Positions 26,302 to 35,732 are shown, numbered from the stretch's first letter. The stretch: 64,000 nt of DNA from Eubacteriales bacterium (GCA_029009055.1 JAQXJR010000043.1:1-64000); one strand, 5' to 3'. Numbers and translations: made by a program. The notes: a model not told the origin generated them from the letters alone.

Positions 26302-27705
26302 ATGGATAACACAGCATTGGAAAGGGAGGATTACATGGATATTTCCATGGAGAAGATCCTCGACTTTCTGGATCAGAGAAAATATTTCGACGCCAGAGAC
26401 GAACTGCTGAAATATAACGCCGCCGATATAGCCGATATACTGGAAGATATTAACGACGAGGCGGGGCTGAGGATGACAGTCATACTGTTCAGACTGCTTC
26501 CTAAGGATATTTCTGTAGACGTCTTTTCATATCTACAGGCCGAAGACCAGGTGGATCTGGTCAGAGGCATAACAGATAAGGAAATCTCTTTCATAGTCCA
26601 CGAGTTGGACTTCGATGATAAGATCGATATTCTGGAAGAGCTTCCTGCCAATCTCGTTAATAAGATCTTAGAGAACACACCTAAAGACGAAAGAAAACTT
26701 ATAAATACGTTCCTTAACTATCCGGAGAACTCTGCCGGCAGCCTGATGACGCCTGAGTACATCAGTCTGAAGCCTGAGTGGACAGTGGGCGACGCCATGA
26801 AGCACATTAAGAATGTGGGCATGGACGCAGAGACCATATACACCTGCTATGTTAAGGATTTCAGCAGACACCTGATCGGCATCGTGTCTCTCAGCACCAT
26901 GGTGGTGTCAGATGATGACACTAAGATTGTCGATATCATGCGCACAGAGTTCGTCAGCGAGAAGGTGAACACAGACCAGGAGGAAGTATCAGACGACTTT
27001 AAGAAGTACGGCTACCTGGCTCTTCCTGTCGTGGATATGGAGAACAGACTCGTCGGCATCATAACATTCGATGATATCCTGGACGTCATGGAAGATGAGG
27101 CGACAGAAGATATCGAGAGGATGAACGGTGTCATCGACTTCGAGAATAAGGACAGGGGCTACCTGGATATCTCAGTATGGCAGCACGCTAAGAACAGGCT
27201 GCCTTGGCTGCTCATCCTTATGGTCGCATATGTCTTCACGGGACGGATCATCACCAGTTTCGAGGGTTCACTCTCTAAGGTGATAGCGCTGGTAGCCTAC
27301 ATGCCTATGCTCATGGGAACAGGCGGAAATACCGGCTCCCAGGCATCGACCCTTATCATTAGAGGTCTGGCGACCGATGAAGTAGAGCTTAAGGACTGGC
27401 TTAAGATACTTTGGAAGGAAATCAGGATAGGGGCCCTCATAGGCGTGATCCTGAGCGCTGTGAATTTCCTCAGAGTATGGCTGCTGGACGGCAATCCTAT
27501 TCCAATAGCCCTGACCGTAAGCTGCGCTATGATATTCATCGTCATATTCGCGAAGATGCTCGGCAGCATGATACCTATAATAGTAAAGAGGATAAACCTG
27601 GACCCGGCGCTCATCGCGAACCCTGCTATTTCATCGGTTTCAGACGCTGTCGCTCTTTCTATATATTTCCTTATGGCTATGATTTTCCTGGGGAGCATGC
27701 TTTAA
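26302..27705 (+). CDS. mgtE: Magnesium transporter MgtE
   Basis: Mg2+ channel/transporter of the inner membrane. The N domain of helical repeats ('AADIADILEDINDE') is followed by two CBS domains (about residues 145-265) and five membrane helices in the last 180 residues, with the pore signature 'MPMLMGTGGNTGSQASTLIIRGLA'. At 467 aa it is full length. ATG 26302 has GGAGA 9 bases upstream; ATG 26335 has a stronger GGGAGG and would begin 'MDISMEKILDFL', closer to typical MgtE starts, so the true start may be there. The upstream leader suggests transcript-level control. nnrD follows at once. Confidence 0.95.
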   Translation: MDNTALEREDYMDISMEKILDFLDQRKYFDARDELLKYNAADIADILEDINDEAGLRMTVILFRLLPKDISVDVFSYLQAEDQVDLVRGITDKEISFIVHELDFDDKIDILEELPANLVNKILENTPKDERKLINTFLNYPENSAGSLMTPEYISLKPEWTVGDAMKHIKNVGMDAETIYTCYVKDFSRHLIGIVSLSTMVVSDDDTKIVDIMRTEFVSEKVNTDQEEVSDDFKKYGYLALPVVDMENRLVGIITFDDILDVMEDEATEDIERMNGVIDFENKDRGYLDISVWQHAKNRLPWLLILMVAYVFTGRIITSFEGSLSKVIALVAYMPMLMGTGGNTGSQASTLIIRGLATDEVELKDWLKILWKEIRIGALIGVILSAVNFLRVWLLDGNPIPIALTVSCAMIFIVIFAKMLGSMIPIIVKRINLDPALIANPAISSVSDAVALSIYFLMAMIFLGSML

Positions 27706-27706
27706 T

Positions 27707-28612
27707 ATGAAAATTATCGATATTACCCGGGATATGATCGGAGACATACTGGAACCTAGACCTAGGGATATACATAAAGGTGACTGCGGCAGGGATCTTA
27801 TTATCGCTGGGGGCGCCGGCATGACAGGCGCCGCTTATTTCTCAGCAAAGTCAGCCTTAAGATCCGGAGCCGGGCTCGTTTATTCCTGCACATCAGAGGA
27901 GAATTTTGCTATAATAAAAACGTTAGTGCCGGAAGCCATATGCCTGACATGGGGAGATGCTGAGGCGGAGATCCTTAAGGCAGGCCCGGGCACAGCCAAT
28001 ATAGAGGGCGCGGACTTCAGGAAGAAGAGCTATGACTCCATAGCCTTCGGTCCGGGGATGGGTACTAGTGACGAGAGTAAGGAACAACTGGCGTTCATCC
28101 TGAAGGATTTCTCCGGGCCGCTGGTTATAGACGCTGATGGGCTGAACTGCCTGGCTCAGGAGCCTGAATTAAGGCGGCTGCTTAATAAATATCGGGGGAA
28201 TGCCGTTATCACTCCACACGCGGGCGAGGCTGCCAGACTGATAAAATGTTTGGGCTCTGACATAAGTGTTAAGGACCGCGAGAAGGCTGTGAGGTTCCTG
28301 GCTTCGGAGTACGGCGTTACTGCCGTGCTTAAGGGTAGTGGGACTCTGATCTGCGATAGTTCTTATCCGGATGTCATATTTAGGAACACTACGGGAAATC
28401 CCGGCATGGCTACAGCAGGGTCAGGGGACGTTCTTACAGGAGTCATAACAGCGCTTTCCGGTCAGGGATACGATGTGCCGGAGGCTGCTCGAGCCGGTGT
28501 GTATTTGCACGGTATGGCAGGCGACCTGGCAGCTGCGGATAAGGGAGAGTATGGGACCATAGCGTCTGATATACTAGAACACATCCCTGGCGCAATAAAA
28601 CAGTTTGTTTAG
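27707..28612 (+). CDS. nnrD: ADP-dependent NAD(P)H-hydrate dehydratase
   Basis: Repairs hydrated NAD(P)H using ADP or ATP. The ribokinase-like CARKD domain covers nearly the whole 301 aa: 'IIAGGAGMTGAAYFSAKSAL', 'GPGMGTSDE', 'VIDADGLNCLA', 'TPHAGEAARLI' and the catalytic 'GNPGMATAGSGDVLTGVI'. There is no N-terminal epimerase (NnrE) domain, so epimerase activity must come from another gene. It starts 1 base after the mgtE stop, so it is co-transcribed with mgtE. Confidence 0.93.
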   Translation: MKIIDITRDMIGDILEPRPRDIHKGDCGRDLIIAGGAGMTGAAYFSAKSALRSGAGLVYSCTSEENFAIIKTLVPEAICLTWGDAEAEILKAGPGTANIEGADFRKKSYDSIAFGPGMGTSDESKEQLAFILKDFSGPLVIDADGLNCLAQEPELRRLLNKYRGNAVITPHAGEAARLIKCLGSDISVKDREKAVRFLASEYGVTAVLKGSGTLICDSSYPDVIFRNTTGNPGMATAGSGDVLTGVITALSGQGYDVPEAARAGVYLHGMAGDLAAADKGEYGTIASDILEHIPGAIKQFV

Positions 28613-28646
28613 TTAATTTTAAGATAAAGCTATTTAAGGAGTAACG

Positions 28647-29474
28647 ATGAAAAGGGAGAACAGCGAATATTATAAGGAAATCGCTAAGCGCGTCCGTATC
28701 GACGTCATTAAAGCGCTGTATCACGCCGGTTCCGGTCATCCGGGCGGGTCGCTTTCAGCTGCTGACATCATTACGGCTCTTTACTTCGGTGAGATGAACA
28801 TAGACCCGAAGAATCCGAAGATGCCAGGAAGAGACAGGTTCGTGCTTTCTAAGGGACACGCGGTTCCGGCCCAGTACGCGGCTTTAGCTGAGAGGGGTTA
28901 TTATCCTGTAGAGGATATGATGACTCTGAGAAAGCTGGGCAGCCATTTCCAGGGACATGGAAATATGCAGAAGGTACCGGGCATAGAGATGTCCACAGGT
29001 TCACTGGGACAGGGCTTTTCCACAGCTGTGGGAATGGCTCTGGCGGATAAGCTCGATGGTAATGGCGCCAGAGTATACGCTTTGCTAGGTGATGGAGAGC
29101 TGCAGGAAGGAATAGTTTGGGAAGCCGCTATGTCAGCTTCGCATTATGGCCTCAGCGCGCTCACAGCTATCGTAGACTGGAACGGCCTTCAGATAGACGG
29201 AAGGAACGAGGACGTCATGACTGTAGCCCCTATAGCGGAGAAATTCGCCGCTTTCGGCTGGCAGACGATCGAGATAGACGGACACGACTTCGACCAGATC
29301 TTCAGCGCCTTAGACCAGGCCAGGGAAGAGACAGAGAAGCCGACATGCATAGTCGCTAAGACAGTTAAAGGTAAGGGCGTGGACTTCATGGAAGACCAGG
29401 CAGGCTGGCATGGTAAGGCTCCGAGTGAGGAGCAGGCTAAGGATGCGGTAAGACAGCTTGGAGGTGAATGGTAA
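28647..29474 (+). CDS. Transketolase, N-terminal subunit
   Basis: Thiamine-diphosphate-binding half of a split transketolase of the pentose phosphate pathway (275 aa). The TPP motif 'GDGELQEGIVWEAA' continues through 'WNGLQIDG' and the substrate histidines are in 'HAGSGHPGGSLS' and 'SKGHAVPAQYAA'. Its stop overlaps the start of the C-terminal subunit, as expected for equal production of two chains. The split form is common in anaerobic Firmicutes. Confidence 0.95.
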   Translation: MKRENSEYYKEIAKRVRIDVIKALYHAGSGHPGGSLSAADIITALYFGEMNIDPKNPKMPGRDRFVLSKGHAVPAQYAALAERGYYPVEDMMTLRKLGSHFQGHGNMQKVPGIEMSTGSLGQGFSTAVGMALADKLDGNGARVYALLGDGELQEGIVWEAAMSASHYGLSALTAIVDWNGLQIDGRNEDVMTVAPIAEKFAAFGWQTIEIDGHDFDQIFSALDQAREETEKPTCIVAKTVKGKGVDFMEDQAGWHGKAPSEEQAKDAVRQLGGEW

Positions 29475-30403
29475 TGGCAGATAAGATCGCTACGAGACAG
29501 GCTTATGGCGAATTCCTCCAGGAGGAGGCCGCGAAGAATAAGGATCTGGTGGTCCTGGACGCTGACTTGGCCGGTTCCACTAAGACATCTATGTTTAAGA
29601 AGGTCGAGCCTGACCGTTTCTTCGACATGGGTATAGCAGAGCAGAACATGATGGGCGTCGCTGCCGGACTCGCTGTTTCGGGTAAGACGGTATGCGCTTC
29701 CAGCTTCGCTATGTTCGCCGCGGGAAGAGCTTTCGAGATCATCAGAAATTCCATAGGATATACGCACGCTAATGTTAAGATCTGCGCTACACACGCGGGA
29801 ATCACCGTAGGCCCGGATGGAGCTACTCATCAGACGTTCGAGGACCTGGCCCTCATGAGGACCATTCCGGGAATGACTGTAGTCAACCCTTGCGACGCTA
29901 CGAGCACGAAACTGCTGTTAAGGCAGGTGCTCGACTTCGACGGACCATGCTATGTAAGGCTGGGAAGGGCTTCCGTTCCTGTATTCTATGGTGAGAACGA
30001 TAAGCTCGAGCTAGGTAAGGGGCACGTGCTCCGCGAGGGGAATGACGCCACAGTGATAGCTACGGGCATCATGGTATCCGCCGCCGCTGAGGCTGTAGAC
30101 CGTCTGGCGGAGGAAGGGATCCATGTAAGGCTTATCGACATGCACACGCTTAAGCCTCTGGACGAGGATATTATCGTTAAGGCTGCTCAGGAGACAGGTA
30201 AGATCGTCACAGCTGAGGAGCATTCTGTAATAGGCGGTCTGGGCAGCGCTGTAGCTTCCGTGCTCGCTGAGAAGTGCCCTGCCAGAATGAAGATGGTAGG
30301 CCAGCATGATGAGTTCGGTGAGTCCGGAGATCCTGACGAGCTGCTCGAGAAGTACGGCATGACGGCTGATGATATAGAGAAGGCCGTAAGGGAGATCCTT
30401 TAG
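29474..30403 (+). CDS. Transketolase, C-terminal subunit
   Basis: Pyrimidine-binding and C-terminal domains of the split transketolase (309 aa). 'RFFDMGIAEQNMMGVAAGLA' contains the Glu that activates TPP, and 'GITVGPDGATHQTFEDLALM' belongs to the active site. The track start at 29468 sits only 3 bases after GGAGG; ATG 29474, overlapping the stop of the first subunit as TAATG, has better spacing. A terminator lies about 100 bases downstream. Confidence 0.95.
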   Translation: MADKIATRQAYGEFLQEEAAKNKDLVVLDADLAGSTKTSMFKKVEPDRFFDMGIAEQNMMGVAAGLAVSGKTVCASSFAMFAAGRAFEIIRNSIGYTHANVKICATHAGITVGPDGATHQTFEDLALMRTIPGMTVVNPCDATSTKLLLRQVLDFDGPCYVRLGRASVPVFYGENDKLELGKGHVLREGNDATVIATGIMVSAAAEAVDRLAEEGIHVRLIDMHTLKPLDEDIIVKAAQETGKIVTAEEHSVIGGLGSAVASVLAEKCPARMKMVGQHDEFGESGDPDELLEKYGMTADDIEKAVREIL

Positions 30404-30498
30404 TTTTCTGATACAGCAAAGTGAAATATGGAATAAAATTCCATTACACTTGTTATCTTAAAATAATATATTATTAATATATAAAAATTAAAAATGTG

Positions 30499-30532
30499 GC
30501 GGATAGAGATGATTTTTCTATCCGTCTTTTTT
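30499..30532 (+). terminator. Terminator of the mgtE-nnrD-transketolase transcript
   Basis: CGGATAG and CTATCCG stem with an 11-base loop, followed by TCTTTTTT. Confidence 0.8.
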
Positions 30533-30580
30533 GATTTTCGCTTGTTTTCCCCATACTATGATGATAGCATGAATTCATCA
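30533..30580 (+). promoter_or_regulatory. Possible overlapping promoters upstream of ftsE leader
   Basis: Two frames fit: TTGATT-17-TACTAT and TTGTTT-17-TAGCAT. Either would transcribe the folded element that follows. Confidence 0.4.
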
Positions 30581-30644
30581 GGGTGAGGCAGGTGATACGC
30601 GTAACGGGAGGGGACCGGTCACATAGAATGCCAGGCGTTCACCC
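30581..30644 (+). ncRNA. Folded leader RNA element upstream of ftsE (unrecognised)
   Basis: Three nested stems line up in order: GGGTGA with TCACCC, GGCA with TGCC, and GTGA with TCAC, around a G-rich apical loop (ACGGGAGGGG). CTTTGCT follows directly. I matched no known riboswitch family. It lies about 100 bases before an extended -10 box nearer to ftsE, so it could be a small RNA or part of a longer leader. Confidence 0.4.
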
Positions 30645-30739
30645 TTTGCTGACTGGCGCCCGGCTTGTGAAACTTTTATGAAAATTGGGAGGATATTCCC
30701 TCTTAAGAAGTCTTAAGCCTTTTATTAGCCCCTTAATTA

Positions 30740-30748
30740 TGGTATAAT
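30740..30748 (+). promoter_or_regulatory. ftsE proximal promoter (-10 box)
   Basis: ATGGTATAAT about 40 bases before the ftsE start; the -35 region is weak. Confidence 0.5.
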
Positions 30749-30789
30749 TCGAAAATGTTGAAAAATACCATATTAATTGGAGGAATCGC

Positions 30790-31509
30790 ATGATTACGTT
30801 TACTAACGTAACTAAGATATATGACGGGAATAATGTCGGCCTCGAGAACGCTAACATAGATATAGACGCCGGTGATTTCGTGTTCCTGGTGGGACCGAGC
30901 GGAGCCGGGAAATCCACATTTATTAAGCTCATCCTGAAGGAGATAGACGCTGATTCGGGCACTATCCAGGTAGGAGATTATGAAGTGACATCTCTTACGA
31001 AGAGAATGGTGCCTCAGCTCAGGAGACGTATCGGGATCGTGTTCCAGGACTTCCGACTGCTTCCTAAGAAGACAGTTTTCGAGAATGTGGCTTTCGCCAT
31101 GGAGATACTGCACCAGCGCAGGAGCATCATTAAGAAGAGAGTTCCGCAGGTGCTCGACCTGGTAGGTATATTAGATAAGAAGGATAGATACCCTAGGGAG
31201 CTTTCCGCGGGCGAGCAGCAGCGTGTGGCTATAGCCAGGGCTATCATAAATAACCCTAAGGTGCTGATCTGCGATGAGCCTACAGGAAACCTGGACCCGC
31301 AGACCGCTTATGACATCATGGATCTGCTGGTACAGATAAACAACACAGGAACGACTGTGGTAATGGTTACTCACGCTAAGGACATCGTCGACAGGATGAA
31401 TAAGAGAGTCGTGGCCATAGACTCAGGGCACATCGTGAGAGATGAATTCGGACAGTATAACATCAATCATGATAAGGTGTTCAGCCAGGAGGTCGTAGAC
31501 GATGAGTAG
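30790..31509 (+). CDS. ftsE: Cell division ATP-binding protein FtsE
   Basis: ABC-type ATPase of the FtsEX complex that activates cell wall hydrolases. Walker A 'VGPSGAGKSTFIKLI' near residue 36, Q-loop 'VFQDFRLLPKKTVFEN' (the 'DFRLLP' run is typical of FtsE), signature 'LSAGEQQRVAIARAI' and Walker B 'VLICDEPTGNLDP'. Its 239 aa is slightly longer than the usual 220-230. Ribosome site TTGGAGGAATCGC. The stop overlaps ftsX by 8 bases. Confidence 0.97.
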   Translation: MITFTNVTKIYDGNNVGLENANIDIDAGDFVFLVGPSGAGKSTFIKLILKEIDADSGTIQVGDYEVTSLTKRMVPQLRRRIGIVFQDFRLLPKKTVFENVAFAMEILHQRRSIIKKRVPQVLDLVGILDKKDRYPRELSAGEQQRVAIARAIINNPKVLICDEPTGNLDPQTAYDIMDLLVQINNTGTTVVMVTHAKDIVDRMNKRVVAIDSGHIVRDEFGQYNINHDKVFSQEVVDDE

Positions 31510-32392
31510 GATTTTCTATAATATCAAGCAGGCTTTTCTGCAGATAGGCAGGAATAAGGGACTGAGCCTGGCGTCCATATTTGCGATAACAGCTATGATG
31601 ATGATACTGGGAGTGTTCTTCGTCGTGAGCGTTAACGTGAACCTGTTCACGGAGATGGTGAAGAGGGATTATAACACTGTGGAAGTCTTTCTTAAGGATG
31701 ATATCAGCGACAGCCAGACTAAGCAGATCATGAATGACCTGACGGGAATAGACGGTGTTACGGAAGTTTCATACCGTACTAAGGCTCAGGCTCTTAAGAT
31801 CATGAAGGAGAGATGGGGCGAGAGCGGATATCTTCTGGATTCCCTCGGAGGAAACCCTCTTCCTAACTCCATACTCGTTAAGGTGAAGTCTCTTGATGCC
31901 GCGGATAACGTGAATAAGCTGGCTATAGCTCATTCCGGCGTAGAGAGCACTAAATACTATAAGGAGACGGTAGACAGGCTGGCTAAGGTGACGAATTTCA
32001 TGCAGATAAGCGCTGTCGTTATCATGATCTTCCTGGTCATAGTTTCTGTCCTGGTCGTTTCCAATACCATAAAACTTACGGTATTCGCCCGGGCGAGAGA
32101 GATATCGATAATGAAGTACATAGGCGCCACCAACTGGTTCATAAGAGGACCGTTCCTGGTAGAGGGAATGATAATAGGCGCCATATCGTCTCTCATAGCT
32201 TCAGGAATAGCATACACAGTATATAAGAAGCTGGTATCAGTGATTGGGATGAAGGTATTGACCATGCTGTCATCGCCTCTCGTACCGGCGGGGTATCTCG
32301 CTTCTAATTTAGTAATAATCTTCCTGGCTCTGGGAATAGGAATCGGCGCTGTCGGAAGTATAATTTCCATGAGACGTTTCCTCGATGCTTAG
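31502..32392 (+). CDS. ftsX: Cell division protein FtsX
   Basis: Membrane partner of FtsE. One N-terminal helix (about residues 20-43), an extracellular loop of about 130 residues with the conserved 'VEVFLKDDISDSQTKQI', then three C-terminal helices, which is the four-helix FtsX layout. 296 aa is normal. The extracellular loop should contact the secreted hydrolase encoded just downstream. Confidence 0.95.
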   Translation: MSRIFYNIKQAFLQIGRNKGLSLASIFAITAMMMILGVFFVVSVNVNLFTEMVKRDYNTVEVFLKDDISDSQTKQIMNDLTGIDGVTEVSYRTKAQALKIMKERWGESGYLLDSLGGNPLPNSILVKVKSLDAADNVNKLAIAHSGVESTKYYKETVDRLAKVTNFMQISAVVIMIFLVIVSVLVVSNTIKLTVFARAREISIMKYIGATNWFIRGPFLVEGMIIGAISSLIASGIAYTVYKKLVSVIGMKVLTMLSSPLVPAGYLASNLVIIFLALGIGIGAVGSIISMRRFLDA

Positions 32393-32433
32393 AGAACATT
32401 GATAGAAAACGCTTAGATAGAAAGGAGATCGTT

Positions 32434-33540
32434 TTGAAGAAAATCAGATCTAAAGAAAACGCGGCGCGTATCATGGCGGTCCTGATGGCTTTCATCATGA
32501 CTTTCGCGTACGTACCCGCGGGTCAGATGGCTTCGGCGGCTTCTAAGAAAGCTAAGACTAAGAAGCAGCTTTCCAGTGTAACTAAGGAGAAGGAAACAGT
32601 TTACACTAAGATAGAGAAGCTTTCTGATAAGATCGACACACAGAAGAAATCAGCTCAGAAGATAAATAAGAAGGTTAAGAAATTAACCGCGACTGTTAAT
32701 AAGACAGAAGAAGAACTTAAGAAGATGCAGGAGAAGGTCGACGCTCAGAAGACCGCTCTTAACGCCAGAGTCAGAGCTATGTATAAGAATGGCTCTGTAG
32801 GCTATCTGGATATAATACTGAACTCACACAGCGTGACAGAACTGGTGACGAATGTAGACCTGGTTCAGAGGATCTATAAGTCCGATGAAGAGACTCTGGA
32901 TTATCTTAAGAAGCAGAAGACGGCTATTGAAGCCAAACAGGCTACTCTTAAATCTCAGCAGTCTAAATTGAATATTAAGAAGGCTGAATATAATAAGGCA
33001 GCGGCTGAAATGACCGCCAGTAAGAAAGAACTGCAGAAGAAATATAAGGAACTGCAGGCTGAGGAGAATAAGCTCACCGCTCAGCTGGCTGCCATCGAAA
33101 GAGCGGGTAGAGTTAAGAACAGTAAAGGTAAGACGACTAAGCTGCCTACTAACTATAAGGGCGGTAAATTCATATGGCCTGTGAATGGTACAGTCACATG
33201 TGAGTGGGGCACACAGCGTTCATATGAGAGGCATCCGGGTATGGATATAGGAGTCGCGTCCGGCACGCCTGTTAAGGCAGCCGCGTCAGGAGTAGTGATC
33301 TTCTCGGGATGGAACGGCGGATACGGGAACTGTGTCGCTATATCCCACGGTTCGAACCTTATAACCCTATACGGTCATAATTCAAGCCTTAACTGCTCAG
33401 TTGGGCAGAAGGTCAGCCAGGGACAGGTAATAGCTTACTCAGGATCCACCGGTTGGAGTACTGGTCCGCACGTCCACTTCGAAGTAAGAAAGGGCAGCAT
33501 GAATAATTACGTAACCGTAAATCCGAGAAATTACCTCTAG
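32434..33540 (+). CDS. Secreted murein hydrolase activator/M23 endopeptidase with coiled coil
   Basis: Cell wall enzyme likely switched on by FtsEX, comparable to EnvC or PcsB in layout. TTG start with ribosome site AAAGGAGATCG. Signal peptide to about residue 36 ('MAVLMAFIMTFAYVPAGQMASAAS'), then long coiled coil (about residues 40-215) rich in K, E and Q, and a C-terminal LytM/M23 domain with zinc ligands in 'RHPGMDIG' and 'GPHVHFEVR'. The catalytic residues are present, so it may be an active peptidase and not only an activator. The position right after ftsEX supports the link. Confidence 0.9.
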   Translation: MKKIRSKENAARIMAVLMAFIMTFAYVPAGQMASAASKKAKTKKQLSSVTKEKETVYTKIEKLSDKIDTQKKSAQKINKKVKKLTATVNKTEEELKKMQEKVDAQKTALNARVRAMYKNGSVGYLDIILNSHSVTELVTNVDLVQRIYKSDEETLDYLKKQKTAIEAKQATLKSQQSKLNIKKAEYNKAAAEMTASKKELQKKYKELQAEENKLTAQLAAIERAGRVKNSKGKTTKLPTNYKGGKFIWPVNGTVTCEWGTQRSYERHPGMDIGVASGTPVKAAASGVVIFSGWNGGYGNCVAISHGSNLITLYGHNSSLNCSVGQKVSQGQVIAYSGSTGWSTGPHVHFEVRKGSMNNYVTVNPRNYL

Positions 33541-33546
33541 GCACAT

Positions 33547-35208
33547 ATGAATAGAAATGAACTGACTCCAGCGATATTGGAGCTATTGAAACAGCGCGGC
33601 ATAGAATCGGATGAGGATATTGAAGAATTCATATCCGATAAGCCGCAGAGAATGTACGATCCATTCCTGCTTCCTGATATGGAAGCGGGGGTGGATTTGA
33701 TACTTTCATCAGTAAATAATGGGGGGAAGATCTGTATATACGGAGATTATGACTGCGATGGAGTCACGTCTACCGCTATCCTATACACAGTGCTTACTCA
33801 GCTCACAGATAAGAGTAAAGTCTCATACCATATACCTTCCAGGTTTTCAGAGGGATATGGCCTGAATAAACCTGCCTTCAAAGAGATAAGAGATAATGGT
33901 GTAGATCTGGTAGTAACTGTAGACTGCGGATCCGTTTCAGTAGATGAAGTGGAATACGCTAAAGAGATAGGACTTAAGATCCTGGTTACAGACCACCATA
34001 CCATCACAGATAAGAGGGCTGACTGCCTGCTTATAAATCCGGCTAGACCTGACAGTAAATATCCGTGCCCATATCTGGCGGGCTGCGGGGTAGCGTTCAA
34101 GCTCAGTCAGGCGTTAGTTAGCAAGACAGGGCTTAAGAAGGGTTTGCTTGTTTCTCTTATGGACCTGGCAGCTTTAGGGACCATAGGAGATATAGTTCCA
34201 CTGGTGGATGAGAACAGAGCTTTAGCCAAGTATGGCATCAGGGTCATAAACACTAGGAGAAGAAAGAATCTCGATCTGCTGATAAGAACTATAGGTCTCA
34301 CGCCGGGTAAGATCACAGCGGAGAATATTTCATATATCATAGTTCCACATATAAACGCCGCGGGAAGGATGAAATCCGCTTATACGGCTCTGAAACTGTT
34401 CATTACTGAAGATGACAGAGAAGCGGCTGAGCTGGCTTCTGAATTAGCAGAGCTGAATGAGCGCAGGAAGTCTTTACAGAATCACATATTCGATGAGGCT
34501 GTGAATGTCATCGAAGAGAGATATAAGGACGATAAATTCATCCTGGTGGATATGGGAGACGCTCATGAAGGCGTGACCGGAATAGTCGCTGGTAAGCTTA
34601 AGGAGCGTTATTATAAGCCTGCTGTCGTTTTGACACACACGAAAGACGGAAGACTTAAGGGAACAGGCAGGAGCGTGGAAGGCGTGAACCTGTACGATCT
34701 GCTTAAGCCTAACGAGGAATTCTTCTATACGTTCGGCGGGCACGCCGGAGCCTGCGGTTTCACCATGAAGCCGGAAGCGTTGGAAGCCCTGAGAGATAAT
34801 CTCAACAGGGAAGCCGCGGAGATCGCGGCGGTGAAACCGGCTTTATTTCAGAAGCATATCGAGATGGATATGGAGCTGCAGCCTAGGGATATATCTTATG
34901 ATTTCGTGGAACAGCTCGACGTGCTGGAGCCTTGCGGCTGCGCGAATGAGAGACCTGTATTCGGCTTCGACGCCTTTACGTCATCTGTGGGAAGGATGGG
35001 TAAAGAAGGCCAGTATCTGAGATTCAACGCTTCTCCGGGTAATGGAAGGCGGGTGACATGTGTTTGCTTTAACGACGCTGACAGGGTGCAGGGTGTGATA
35101 GACCAGGCCCAGGGAGAGCCTGTAAAGATCATAGGTCAGCTGTCAGAACGGTTATGGCAAGGTAATAAATACATGCAGATGAATGTCATGGATGTGGTCG
35201 ATTTCTAA
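33547..35208 (+). CDS. recJ: Single-stranded-DNA-specific exonuclease RecJ
   Basis: 5'-3' single-strand DNA exonuclease. DHH phosphoesterase motifs are visible: 'IYGDYDCDGVTSTAIL' near residue 63, 'VTVDCGSVS', 'LVTDHHTI', and in the DHHA1 domain 'GGHAGACGFTM'. A C-terminal OB-like domain follows. At 553 aa it resembles the short RecJ of many bacteria and lacks the extra C-terminal region of Bacillus RecJ. It starts 6 bases after the hydrolase stop, though no clear ribosome site is visible, so expression may be coupled. Confidence 0.95.
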   Translation: MNRNELTPAILELLKQRGIESDEDIEEFISDKPQRMYDPFLLPDMEAGVDLILSSVNNGGKICIYGDYDCDGVTSTAILYTVLTQLTDKSKVSYHIPSRFSEGYGLNKPAFKEIRDNGVDLVVTVDCGSVSVDEVEYAKEIGLKILVTDHHTITDKRADCLLINPARPDSKYPCPYLAGCGVAFKLSQALVSKTGLKKGLLVSLMDLAALGTIGDIVPLVDENRALAKYGIRVINTRRRKNLDLLIRTIGLTPGKITAENISYIIVPHINAAGRMKSAYTALKLFITEDDREAAELASELAELNERRKSLQNHIFDEAVNVIEERYKDDKFILVDMGDAHEGVTGIVAGKLKERYYKPAVVLTHTKDGRLKGTGRSVEGVNLYDLLKPNEEFFYTFGGHAGACGFTMKPEALEALRDNLNREAAEIAAVKPALFQKHIEMDMELQPRDISYDFVEQLDVLEPCGCANERPVFGFDAFTSSVGRMGKEGQYLRFNASPGNGRRVTCVCFNDADRVQGVIDQAQGEPVKIIGQLSERLWQGNKYMQMNVMDVVDF

Positions 35209-35264
35209 TATACTGATTCTAAACAGTCGGGCAGAGCCGGGCGCGGTTTTCGCTTTGCGGCTTC

Positions 35265-35293
35265 TTGACTTTAATGCGTAAAAGTGATAACCT
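35265..35293 (+). promoter_or_regulatory. Promoter of the YerC-type regulator gene
   Basis: TTGACT, 17 bases, TAACCT, about 30 bases before the start codon. Confidence 0.6.
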
Positions 35294-35323
35294 CTTTATA
35301 TTACTGAGAGGAGTGATCTGGCG

Positions 35324-35650
35324 ATGGGATATGAATCTAAATTTAAGAGTGATGATGTAGACGAGCTGTTTGACGCCATCCTGTCACTGAAGACTAGAGA
35401 AGAATGCTACAGGTTTTTCGAAGACATCTGTACGGTGAATGAGATACACGCGATTACGCAGAGGCTGCAGGTCGCGAAATACCTTTCGGAGAATAAGACG
35501 TATAATGAAATAGAGGCGATGACGAACGCTTCTACGGCGACCATAAGCAGGATAAATAAATGTCTGCTTTATGGAGCTGACGGATATAAGATAGCCCTGG
35601 ATAGGATCGGGGGGCCGGAAACGGAGAATAAGGATAATAAGGACGAGTGA
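35324..35650 (+). CDS. YerC/YecD-type TrpR-related DNA-binding protein
   Basis: Small (108 aa) helical regulator of the TrpR superfamily. 'LFDAILSLKTREECYRFFEDICT' is the family core, and 'LSENKTYNEIEAMTNASTATISRINKCL' is the helix-turn-helix. Family members are abundant in Firmicutes but their targets are largely unknown; a ligand like tryptophan is not established. Transcribed alone between its own promoter and terminator. Confidence 0.92.
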   Translation: MGYESKFKSDDVDELFDAILSLKTREECYRFFEDICTVNEIHAITQRLQVAKYLSENKTYNEIEAMTNASTATISRINKCLLYGADGYKIALDRIGGPETENKDNKDE

Positions 35651-35655
35651 GAGAT

Positions 35656-35689
35656 TCCGGATAATTTATTTTATCCGGGATTTTTTTAG
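35656..35689 (+). terminator. Terminator after the YerC-type gene
   Basis: TCCGGATAA with TTATCCGGGA followed by seven T. Confidence 0.85.
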
Positions 35690-35732
35690 TTTTACGCTCT
35701 CTGTCAGGCGTATGGTTATATAGAGAATCCAC

